DNA of 64,000 nt, from the NCBI GenBank assembly GCA_900471605.1, contig UCEY01000021.1, positions 62,199 to 126,198 of the forward strand. The letters are read 5' to 3'. Below, piece after piece: positions 44,951 through 52,431 of the stretch. The position numbers and the translations under genes were made by a program. How positions within the stretch are numbered: the first letter of the stretch is position 1; the number at the start of each line of letters is the position of its first letter. Under the pieces are notes generated by a model that was given only the letters and a program-made list of their open reading frames with translations, was not told where the DNA came from and made no database searches. This DNA comes from Hyphomicrobiales bacterium (GTDB lineage: Bacteria > Pseudomonadota > Alphaproteobacteria > Rhizobiales > Rhizobiaceae).

Positions 44951-45961
44951 TCATGCAGTCTCGCGGGCCACCATCTCGAAGCCGACGTCGATCACGGCAG
45001 GTTCCCGTTGCAATCCATTCAGGCGTGAAAGCAGACACTTGGCCGCCCGGCTGCCGATATCAGCGCGGTCAACCCGGACGGTGGTAAGTGGCGGATGAGT
45101 ATAAGCCGAAAAGGCGAAGTCTCCGAAGCCGACAATCGCGACCTGTTGAGGGATGCTCAGATTTCTGGCCTGCACTTCAGCCAGGGCGCCGTGGGCTATC
45201 AGGTCGGAGCTGCAGAAAACCGCCAGGGATAAGCCGCCCTCATCCAGGAGTTCTGCCATCATCTCGCGCCCCTCGCGAAAAGAGCCGGGCGCGTTGACCG
45301 TTTTGATGGGCACGTCGAATATTCCGCTTGCAGCCAAGCCTTGGATATAGCCGGCCCGCCGTTGAAGCCCGCGCTCATCCTTGGCGCCGATCTGCGCGTA
45401 TCGTTCATGGTTCAGGGGAGCGAGATGTTCGGCGACGAGTTGCCCCGCCTTGTGGTGAGAGAAGCCCACTGCCATGTCCAGCGGAGCGGAAGACAGGTCC
45501 CAGATTTCCACGATCGGCAACTGTGCCGATCGCAAGATATTGGTGGTCTGATCGAGATGGCTCAAGCCGGTCAGGATTATCCCGTCGGGTCTTCGCGCAA
45601 GGACTGCGGAAACAAGCTCGAATTCCCTGGCCGGATCGTAGCCTGAAACCCCGAGCAACAACTGATAGCCCGCGGAAACAAGTTCGGAGTTCAGGCTTTC
45701 GATCGTTTCCGAGAACATGGTGCTTGATACGGAGGGAACGACCGCCGCGATCAAGCGGCTCTTCCGGGACGCCAGCCCCCCTGCAAGCAGGTTGGGGACA
45801 TATCCGGTTCTGTCGATGACGGCGCGGACCGCCTGCAGTGTTTCCGGCTTTACCAGGTGAGGGGTGTTGATTGCGCGTGATACCGTGACGGACGAAACGC
45901 CCGCCATTTTCGCGATGTCAGCGAGCGTCACATTCTGTGTACCGGCCGTGCTGTCGCACAT
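44951..45961 (-). CDS. LacI-family transcriptional regulator (gluconate GntR-like)
   Basis: A 336-residue repressor. The headpiece is VTLADIAKMAGVSSVTVSRAINTPHLVKPETLQAV, with hinge DRTGYVPNLLAGGLAS, and the effector domain ends VAIVGFGDFAFSAYTHPPLTTVRVDR. It resembles the LacI-type gluconate and hexonate regulators. The ATG at 45961 has AAAGG five bases upstream; a TTG at 45979 is also open. It is divergent from the TTT transporter-lactonase-dehydratase operon, whose leader carries a LacI-type operator at 46191, so it most likely represses that operon until a sugar acid binds. Confidence 0.93.
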   Translation of the reverse strand: MCDSTAGTQNVTLADIAKMAGVSSVTVSRAINTPHLVKPETLQAVRAVIDRTGYVPNLLAGGLASRKSRLIAAVVPSVSSTMFSETIESLNSELVSAGYQLLLGVSGYDPAREFELVSAVLARRPDGIILTGLSHLDQTTNILRSAQLPIVEIWDLSSAPLDMAVGFSHHKAGQLVAEHLAPLNHERYAQIGAKDERGLQRRAGYIQGLAASGIFDVPIKTVNAPGSFREGREMMAELLDEGGLSLAVFCSSDLIAHGALAEVQARNLSIPQQVAIVGFGDFAFSAYTHPPLTTVRVDRADIGSRAAKCLLSRLNGLQREPAVIDVGFEMVARETA

Positions 45962-46190
45962 ATCGACCTTTCTTGCCAAAGCCGCACCACAAAAAACAAT
46001 TGTTTTGACGGCACGGCGCGAGGGACGCCTCGCGTTTGCCGCGCGTTACACTAGCGGCGAAAGACCGCCTCATCAATGTCCCTCGATGGGCGATGCCAAA
46101 CAGCAATCATAATATGAGAAGAGGCAAATTTCATAAAATATAGTATCTGTCGTCTTTTTTCGCTTGCTTAAACCGCGTCTCATGGCATCA

Positions 46191-46204
46191 TGAAAGCGCT
46201 TCCA
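46191..46204. promoter_or_regulatory. LacI-type operator upstream of the TTT operon
   Basis: TGAAAGCGCTTCCA has the core AAGCGCTT (perfect) and only one mismatched outer pair, close to the classical LacI/PurR-family operator form with central CG. It lies 63 bp before the TctC-type ATG and about 230 bp from the LacI gene. The rest of the 305-bp gap (45962-46266) is AT-rich, with TATAGT at 46139 as a possible -10 element. Confidence 0.6.
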
Positions 46205-46266
46205 TAAGCCAAGAGGAGGGCTTGGAGGCCGGAGTAGGGCGGCGTCATCAATAAGGAGGAGATAAT

Positions 46267-47244
46267 ATGACGTTTAAGCGGTTGGTGAAGATTGCGGGTT
46301 TTGCAGGCCTGCTCATGGGCGCCGCGTTTCAACCCTTGAGTGCTGAGGAATACCCGTCGAAGTCGGTCACGATCATCGTTCCGTTCGCGGCTGGCGGCAA
46401 TACCGATGCATTTGCCAGACTTGTCGGACAGGAACTCGACAAGCGGTTCGGTCAGCGCTTCATTATCGAGAACAAGCCGGGTGCCGGCGGCAATGTCGGC
46501 CTGGGCGATCTCTCGCGTGCCAAGGCGGATGGATACACCTTGGGCATGGGTACGGTCAGTTCGAACGCGATCAACCAGACCTTGTACAAAGTGCTGCCCT
46601 ACGACAAGGACAAGGGATTTGCTCCTGTCTCGCTCGTGGCAACCCTTCCCAACGTCTTGGTCGTCAATCCAAAACTGTCGGTCAAAACGGTGCCTGAACT
46701 GATCGACCTCCTGAAGAAGGAGCCGGGGAAGCATACCTATGCCTCGTCCGGTGTCGGTACGTCGATACATTTGGCCGGCGAGCTGTTTTCCACCCGGGCC
46801 GGGGTCAAGATGACCCATGTGTCCTACAAGAGCAGCGGTCAGGCGATCATGGACGTCGTGGCAGGTCACGTCGACATGATGTTCGACAATATCCCCACCG
46901 CGGCCGAGCAGGTGAAGGCCGGGAAGGTCCTGTCACTTGCGGTTACCAGTGCAGGAAAGGCCGACCTGCTGCCCGAGACGCCGACCATGGCGAGCTATTT
47001 CCCGGGGTTTGAGGCGACATCCTGGCATGGCCTGTTTGCACCTCCCGGGACGCCTCCGGAAATCGTCGAGAAAGTGAGCAAGGCGGTCGGAGAAATCCTT
47101 CGCGAGCCTGCGATGCGCCAGAAGCTCGAAGGGATGGGCGCAAAGCCGGAAGGCAATACGCCTGCCGAATTCGCCAAGTTCATCGACGTCGAGACGAAGA
47201 AGTGGGCTGAGACCATCAAGGCCGCGGGAGTGCCGCTGCAGTAG
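46267..47244 (+). CDS. tctC: Tripartite tricarboxylate transporter substrate-binding protein (TctC/Bug family)
   Basis: A 325-residue periplasmic binding protein with a signal peptide of about 26 residues (MTFKRLVKIAGFAGLLMGAA to LSAEE). Bug-family marks are YPSKSVTIIVPFAAGGNTDAFARLV, IENKPGAGGNVGLGDLSRAKADGYT, and YKSSGQAIMDVVAGHVDMMFDN. It delivers a carboxylate to the TctA/TctB membrane complex. AGGAGG precedes the ATG. The family is usually annotated for tricarboxylates but binds many acids; the downstream lactonase and dehydratase suggest an aldarate or its lactone. Confidence 0.95.
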   Translation: MTFKRLVKIAGFAGLLMGAAFQPLSAEEYPSKSVTIIVPFAAGGNTDAFARLVGQELDKRFGQRFIIENKPGAGGNVGLGDLSRAKADGYTLGMGTVSSNAINQTLYKVLPYDKDKGFAPVSLVATLPNVLVVNPKLSVKTVPELIDLLKKEPGKHTYASSGVGTSIHLAGELFSTRAGVKMTHVSYKSSGQAIMDVVAGHVDMMFDNIPTAAEQVKAGKVLSLAVTSAGKADLLPETPTMASYFPGFEATSWHGLFAPPGTPPEIVEKVSKAVGEILREPAMRQKLEGMGAKPEGNTPAEFAKFIDVETKKWAETIKAAGVPLQ

Positions 47245-47251
47245 CCTTAAA

Positions 47252-47287
47252 TCAGCGGCTTGATCGCTGACCACGCCCGGTTCGTGG
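47252..47287 (+). repeat. Tandem hairpins after the TTT binding-protein gene
   Basis: TCAGCG/CGCTGA (47252-47270) is followed at once by CCACG/CGTGG (47271-47287). They lie just after the tctC-type stop and before the TctB gene at 47390. No T-run follows. As after other binding-protein genes in this window, they may protect or partly terminate the upstream message. The stems are short, so confidence is limited. Confidence 0.4.
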
Positions 47288-47389
47288 CTCGCTCCAAGCA
47301 GTTCCGGCTTTTGCCTGCCGGGACTGCCTTGCTGGCGATCGATCCCTGACGCCCTTTCGTGCCCGTAACTCCGACGGTGGAGCCTGTGA

Positions 47390-47854
47390 ATGGTAGGTAT
47401 TCGTAACGGCCGCGACTTCGTTGGTGGCCTGAGCATGATGGTCACCGGAGGCCTGTTTCTCTGGTTCGGCAGAGACCTTGAAGTCGGCAATTCGTTTCAG
47501 ATGGGGTCTGGATACTTTCCAAGACTTCTCAGCAGCCTGTTGATATTGATCGGCCTCATCATGGCGGCGAAATCCGTTGTCGTGGAAGGCGATCATGACG
47601 CCGATACGCCTTTCAATCCGAAAGCCCTTCTTCTCGTCATCGGCGCCCCGCTTTTCTTTGCCTTCGCGCTCACGCCGCTGGGTCTGGCGCCGACGGTTTT
47701 CCTTGTGACGGCGGGGGTGTCGTTTGCCAGCATCTACGTGCGCTCGGTAAGGGCTCTGGCCCTGGGAGCAGGTCTCGCCCTGTTTGCATCCATCCTGTTC
47801 ACGCGCCTGCTTTCGCTGCCGCTCGAAGTATTCGGTCCGTGGTTGAGTTTTTGA
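47390..47854 (+). CDS. tctB: Tripartite tricarboxylate transporter small membrane subunit (TctB)
   Basis: A 154-residue membrane protein with four predicted spans, the normal size and layout of TctB. Marks are GGLSMMVTGGLFLWFGRDLEVGNSFQMGSGYFPRLLSSLL at the N-terminus and FVLVTAGVSF-type hydrophobic stretches later. It pairs with TctA in the inner membrane to form the sodium- or proton-driven importer. It lies 145 bp after the binding protein gene, an interval containing two hairpins. Confidence 0.9.
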   Translation: MVGIRNGRDFVGGLSMMVTGGLFLWFGRDLEVGNSFQMGSGYFPRLLSSLLILIGLIMAAKSVVVEGDHDADTPFNPKALLLVIGAPLFFAFALTPLGLAPTVFLVTAGVSFASIYVRSVRALALGAGLALFASILFTRLLSLPLEVFGPWLSF

Positions 47855-47892
47855 CGTCGCTCCAACCTTGAGACACCCGAAAAAAGATCGGA

Positions 47893-49398
47893 ATGCCTAT
47901 GGAATTTGTTTCAGATCTCTGGCTGGGCGCCTCTACCGCCTTTCTGCCGATGAACCTCGTCTATTGTTTCGTCGGCGTCCTGCTGGGAACCGCGATCGGG
48001 GTTCTGCCCGGGCTCGGTCCGACGGCGACGATCGCGATGCTTTTGCCGATGACCTTCGAATTGCAGCCGGTCTCGGCGTTGATCATGCTCGCCGGGATTT
48101 TCTACGGCGCCCAGTACGGCGGTTCGACGACAGCCATTCTCATCAATCTCCCGGGCGAAAGCTCGTCCGTCGTAACGGCGATCGACGGCTACCAGATGGC
48201 GAGGAAGGGTCGAGCGGGCGCAGCACTTGCGACTGCGGCGCTCGGGTCGTTTTTCGCCGGCACGGTTTCGACATTGCTTCTGGCGGTGGCCGCGCCGCCG
48301 CTGGCCGAGATCGCGCTCAGCTTCGGCCCGGCGGAATACTTCTCGCTGATGATACTCGGTCTCGTCGCGTCTGTCGCGCTTGCGAGCGGTTCGCTGCTGA
48401 AAGCCTTCGCGATGATTGTGTTCGGTCTCGCACTTGGCCTTGTCGGTACGGATGTCGAGACGGGAGCAGCCCGATACACGTTCGGCATCCCCGAATTGTA
48501 CGACGGTCTGAATTTCGTCGCGGTCAGCATGGGCATTTTCGGCATCTGCGAAATCCTTCGCAACCTGGAGAGCGAAAGCGAGCGGACGGTCGGCGTCAAA
48601 CGCGTCAGCGGGCTGATGTTGGCGAAGGACGACCTCAAGCGCATCGTCGCGCCGGTGTTGAGGGGTACGGCGCTGGGCTCCATTCTCGGCGTTCTGCCGG
48701 GGGGCGGGGCGATGTTGTCCTCGTTCGCCGCCTACGCGCTGGAGAAGAGGGTGTCTTCCAACCGCGCCGAGTTCGGGAAAGGCGCCATCGAGGGGATCGC
48801 CGCACCTGAATCAGCCAACAACGCGGGAGCGCAGACATCCTTCATACCGATGCTGACACTCGGCATTCCCGGCAATCCGGTCATGGCCCTGATGGTGGGT
48901 GCGATGATCATCCAGGGCATAACGCCCGGGCCGAACGTGATCTCCTCGCAGCCGGCGCTGTTTTGGGGAATGATCGTCTCCATGTGGATCGGCAACCTGA
49001 TGCTGGTCGTGCTCAACCTGCCGCTGATCGGGCTGTGGGTCAGGCTGCTGACGGTGCCCTACAGCATGCTGTTTCCGGCCATCATCGTGTTCTGCTGCAT
49101 CGGCGCCTACAGCATCAACAACAACATCTTCGACGTGCTGGTCATGGCGGGCTTCAGCATCGTCGGGTTTGCGCTGAGCAAGATGCGTTTCGAGCCCGCC
49201 CCCCTTCTTCTCGGGTTCATTCTCGGGCCTATGCTCGAGGAAAATCTGCGCCGCGCCATGCTGATCGGGCAAGGAAACCCTTCAATCTTCGTCACGAGCC
49301 CATTGAGCCTGGTGTTGCTTCTCATCGCGGTCGGCCTTCTGGCGCTGGTGCTTTCACCGCGGATTCGCAAGACACGGGAGGAAGCGTTCGTCGAGTAG
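47893..49398 (+). CDS. tctA: Tripartite tricarboxylate transporter large membrane subunit (TctA)
   Basis: A 501-residue polytopic inner-membrane protein with eleven or twelve spans. The conserved TctA blocks are GVLPGLGPTATIAMLLPMTF, GIFYGAQYGGSTTAILINLPGESSSVVTAIDGYQMARKG and PESANNAGAQTSFIPMLTLGIPGNPVMALMVGAMIIQGI, including both GLGP- and GIPG-type motifs. It is the transport core of the TTT system. The ATG at 47893 is followed by another at 47899 and either may be used. The lactonase gene starts 82 bp after its stop. Confidence 0.95.
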   Translation: MPMEFVSDLWLGASTAFLPMNLVYCFVGVLLGTAIGVLPGLGPTATIAMLLPMTFELQPVSALIMLAGIFYGAQYGGSTTAILINLPGESSSVVTAIDGYQMARKGRAGAALATAALGSFFAGTVSTLLLAVAAPPLAEIALSFGPAEYFSLMILGLVASVALASGSLLKAFAMIVFGLALGLVGTDVETGAARYTFGIPELYDGLNFVAVSMGIFGICEILRNLESESERTVGVKRVSGLMLAKDDLKRIVAPVLRGTALGSILGVLPGGGAMLSSFAAYALEKRVSSNRAEFGKGAIEGIAAPESANNAGAQTSFIPMLTLGIPGNPVMALMVGAMIIQGITPGPNVISSQPALFWGMIVSMWIGNLMLVVLNLPLIGLWVRLLTVPYSMLFPAIIVFCCIGAYSINNNIFDVLVMAGFSIVGFALSKMRFEPAPLLLGFILGPMLEENLRRAMLIGQGNPSIFVTSPLSLVLLLIAVGLLALVLSPRIRKTREEAFVE

Positions 49399-49450
49399 GG
49401 CCGCTGTGACGCGAAAATTTCAGACAGGGCAGTTCTTACAAATCAATCAC

Positions 49451-49464
49451 GTTCGAAATCGAAC
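49451..49464. repeat. Short dyad before the lactonase gene
   Basis: GTTCG-AAAT-CGAAC forms perfect five-base arms just upstream of the AGGAGG ribosome site of the lactonase. It could be a small translational hairpin or an operator half-site. Evidence is symmetry alone. Confidence 0.3.
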
Positions 49465-49480
49465 AGGAGGAGGAGCAGGC

Positions 49481-50572
49481 ATGCGCAGGATAGGAAAGAT
49501 TTCACTTGCGGCGCTCTTCGCGTCGGGAGTTCTGATTGGCTCTGCCGCGGCAGACGAGTTCGTTTATGTCGGGAATGCCGACAGCAACGACATCAGCGTG
49601 TTTCAGATGGCGAAGCAGGACGGCGCGCTGTCCTTGATCGAGACGGTCCCGTTCGCCGGCGTAGAGAAGCCTGGCGGTTCCGTTCCCATGGCCGTCAGCC
49701 CCGACAAGCGTTTCCTGTATGCCGGGATCAGGTCGCAGCCTTACATGGTGCTGACCTTCTCGATCGCCCCGCAAACGGGGAAGCTCACCCAGATCGGCAA
49801 AAGCGAACTGGCCGATAGCATGGCGAGCATCGATACGGATCACTCCGGCAAATATCTTTTCGGCGCCTCCTATGGGGGACACAAGGTGAGCGTCAACCCG
49901 ATCGCCAAGGACGGAACGGTCGGCGCGCCATCGCAGATCATCCCGACGGGCCAGAACGCCCACGCCATACATCCCGACCCTCAAAATCGCAGAGTATTTG
50001 CGACCAACCTCGGATCAGACCAGGTCGTTGCCTTCAAGTTCGACAGCGAGACAGGGCAATTGACGGCAGATCAACCTGCGTCGATCGCATTCCCCGCGAA
50101 ATCGGGTCCGCGGCACCTGACGTTCGCGCCGGACGGCAAATTCGTTTACGTCGTGGACGAACTGGACGGCCAGGTGTCCTCCTTCTCTTACGATGCGGTG
50201 ACCGGCGCCTGGAAAAATATCGACCGGCAAAGCGCCTTGCCCGATGGTTTCAAGGACAAGATCTGGGCCGCGGACCTGGACATCACGCCTGACGGCCGCT
50301 TCCTCTATGCCACTGAACGGACCTCGAGCACGATCAAGATCTTCGGTGTCGACACCGGTACCGGCAAGCTGACCGCGAGAGAAAGCGTTCCGACCGAGAC
50401 GCAGCCCCGTGACATCAAAGTCGATCCGTCCGGCTCGTATCTTGCCGCCGCAGGCGAGACGTCGAACTCCATGACGCTCTACTCCATAGGCAAGGATGGA
50501 AACCTGACCAAACTGAAGTCCTATCCGGTGGGCAAGAAGCCGAACTGGATCGAGATCGTTTCACTTCCATAA
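49481..50572 (+). CDS. Exported lactonase (6-phosphogluconolactonase-like seven-bladed propeller)
   Basis: A 363-residue beta-propeller of the Pgl/YbhE and aldono/galactaro-lactonase group. The signal peptide MRRIGKISLAALFASGVLIG ends near SAAADEF, so the enzyme is periplasmic, unlike cytosolic Pgl. Repeating blade strands are seen (FVYVGNADSNDISVFQ, RFLYAGIRSQPYMVLTF, VFATNLGSDQVVAFKF, KFVYVVDELDGQVSSFSY, RFLYATERTSSTIKIFGVD). AGGAGGAGGAGC precedes the ATG at 49481; the open frame from 49406 lacks one. It would hydrolyse a sugar-acid lactone outside the inner membrane, giving the acid taken up by the TTT system. Confidence 0.86.
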   Translation: MRRIGKISLAALFASGVLIGSAAADEFVYVGNADSNDISVFQMAKQDGALSLIETVPFAGVEKPGGSVPMAVSPDKRFLYAGIRSQPYMVLTFSIAPQTGKLTQIGKSELADSMASIDTDHSGKYLFGASYGGHKVSVNPIAKDGTVGAPSQIIPTGQNAHAIHPDPQNRRVFATNLGSDQVVAFKFDSETGQLTADQPASIAFPAKSGPRHLTFAPDGKFVYVVDELDGQVSSFSYDAVTGAWKNIDRQSALPDGFKDKIWAADLDITPDGRFLYATERTSSTIKIFGVDTGTGKLTARESVPTETQPRDIKVDPSGSYLAAAGETSNSMTLYSIGKDGNLTKLKSYPVGKKPNWIEIVSLP

Positions 50573-50673
50573 AGGCCCCTGCCGCGGTTTTCGTCGGTTC
50601 ATCGAAGTGACGCGGCCAGATAACGTATCAATGCGGAACCTGTTCACGGGTTTCGCACCTCAGACTTGATCGG

Positions 50674-51858
50674 ATGAAGAATTCCATGCCCCACGACACC
50701 TCTTCAACGCGTATTGAATCGACCGCCATGTCCGGCAACGGCATCGCCTGGGTCAAGCTCTCCGCTATCCATCTGCCCCTGAAAACACCCATCAGCGATG
50801 CGAAAGTTCTCACCGGCCGGCAGAAGCCGCTGACGGAAGTCGCCTTCCTCTTCGTCGAGATCCAGACACGAGACGGTCACTCCGGCTTGGGTTTCAGCTA
50901 TTCGAAGCGGGCAGGCGGACCAGGGCAGTTCGAGCATGCCAAGGAGATCGCGGCCACGCTGATTGGCGAGGATCCAAACGACATCGCCAAGATCTGGTTG
51001 AAGCTTTGCTGGGCTGGCGCATCGGTCGGGCGTAGCGGTCTTGCGGTTCAGGCCATCGCGGCCTTTGACATAGCTCTCTGGGATCTGAAGGCGAAACGCG
51101 CCGGCCTGTCGCTTGCAAAATTGCTTGGCGCACATCGAGACGCGGTCCAGTGCTACAATACGTCCGGAGGCTTCCTGTCCTCGTCGATCGACGAGATACT
51201 CGACAATGTCGAGCAATCGATCGAAGCGGGTATCGGCGGCATCAAGATCAAGGTCGGGCATCCCGACGCTGCGACCGACATCAAGCGCGTCGAAGCGGTG
51301 CATCGCCGTATCGACGGCCGTGTTGCGATGATGGTCGATGCCAATCAGCAATGGGACAGGCCGAGCGCCATGCGCATGGGGCGCCGGTTGGAACAATACG
51401 ATCTGACATGGATCGAGGAGCCGCTCGATGCCTATGACGCCGAGGGGCATGCGGCGCTTGCCGCTCAACTGGACACCCCGATCGCGACTGGCGAGATGCT
51501 CACCAGCGTTCTGGAGCATGTGAGCCTTATCGATAACAAATCGGTCGATTTCATTCAGCCCGATGCGCCGAGGGTAGGCGGCATTACGCCGTTCCTGAAG
51601 ATCTGCTCGCTCGCCGAAGCCAAGAAGCTCAGGCTGGCGCCTCATTTCGCGATGGAGATCCATCTTCATCTCGCCGCCGCTTACGAACTCGATCCGTGGG
51701 TCGAGCACTTCGACTGGCTTGATCCCCTCTTCAACGAACGCCTGGAGATCAGCGACGGGCGGATGATCGTCCCGACGCGCCCGGGCCTTGGCTTCACCCT
51801 CTCGGAGCAGGCGCGGAAATGGATAAGGGTCGAGGCCGAGTTCGGTGAGAGGCCGTAG
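50674..51858 (+). CDS. Enolase-superfamily dehydratase, galactarate/L-talarate dehydratase-like
   Basis: A 394-residue mandelate-racemase-group enzyme that removes water from an acid sugar to give a 2-keto-3-deoxy acid. Catalytic residues are visible: the KxK motif in GGIKIKVGHP, metal-ligand Asp in VDANQQWDR, Glu in WIEEPLDAYD, Glu in PIATGEMLTS, and the general-base His in LAPHFAMEIHLHLAAA. The C-terminal WLDPLFNERLEISDGRMIVPTRPGLGFTLSE strongly resembles TalrD/GalrD proteins. Start codon 50674 is taken; an ATG at 50686 is equally possible. Last gene of the TTT operon; the next steps (keto-deoxy-acid dehydratase) are not in the window. Confidence 0.88.
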   Translation: MKNSMPHDTSSTRIESTAMSGNGIAWVKLSAIHLPLKTPISDAKVLTGRQKPLTEVAFLFVEIQTRDGHSGLGFSYSKRAGGPGQFEHAKEIAATLIGEDPNDIAKIWLKLCWAGASVGRSGLAVQAIAAFDIALWDLKAKRAGLSLAKLLGAHRDAVQCYNTSGGFLSSSIDEILDNVEQSIEAGIGGIKIKVGHPDAATDIKRVEAVHRRIDGRVAMMVDANQQWDRPSAMRMGRRLEQYDLTWIEEPLDAYDAEGHAALAAQLDTPIATGEMLTSVLEHVSLIDNKSVDFIQPDAPRVGGITPFLKICSLAEAKKLRLAPHFAMEIHLHLAAAYELDPWVEHFDWLDPLFNERLEISDGRMIVPTRPGLGFTLSEQARKWIRVEAEFGERP

Positions 51859-52069
51859 ACAGGATTGGAGGCATGCCGTCGATCTTGACGCGGAAGGCGG
51901 CAGGTGCGGACCGCTGATCGCCGACCCGGTCAAGCTTGCGCCGCTTCGCAGTGTTGATGCATGAATCACTAGGGGCGTATTCGTAGGCGCTGGACCAGCC
52001 CTGATAACTGGTCTCCGCCACGAGGCCTTTCAAGCACAAAGCCTCTCTCCGTTATCACATCGGCAAGAT

Positions 52070-52417
52070 GAAGTTGAGGATGACGAACCGGCTGGATTAC
52101 GAGGCAGGTCTTCATCGGCGCCGTAGTCTCAGCCTGTGGATCACGCGGAAGCGCTGTCGTGCTGGCAGGCGCCGAAGTTGAAGAAACGCGGTGGAGAGCC
52201 GCGCTATTCCGATCTGGCATTCGATAACGCGTTTACCGCTTGGATTGGTTCTCGACCGCGTCTGCGACAGACGGAGGGCTTTGTCTCGTCGGTGCTGAAG
52301 CTGAAAATCCCCTTGGAGTTGGCGAAAGCTGCACTTGGTACTGGATGCCGGCAGCGGCGGTATCGTCGCACACGTCATGACCGAAACGATGTCCGCGATG
52401 CCTCACAGATGGAGCCG
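52070..52417 (+). pseudogene. IS5-type transposase remnant, N-terminal and middle fragment
   Basis: Frameshifted pieces of an IS5-family transposase. LDYEAGLHRRRSLSLWIT (from about 52093) continues after a shift as AEALSCWQAPKLKKRG and then RYSDLAFD and LRQTEGFVSSVL. After a deletion the text jumps to KLHLVLDAGSGGIVAH and DVRDASQMEP (to 52417). The catalytic core is largely missing, so it is dead. The end of this fragment is repeated in the second remnant at 54538. 51859-52069 shows nothing recognisable. Confidence 0.75.
52353..52416 (+). repeat. Direct repeat copy 1 (transposase segment)
   Basis: About 64 bp beginning AGCGGCGGTATCGTCGCACA and containing GACCGAAACGATGTCCGCG, matching 54538-54600 in the same orientation with few differences. 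The two copies bracket the GGDEF-EAL gene. Confidence 0.75.
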
Positions 52418-52431
52418 AACGCAATCCCTCG

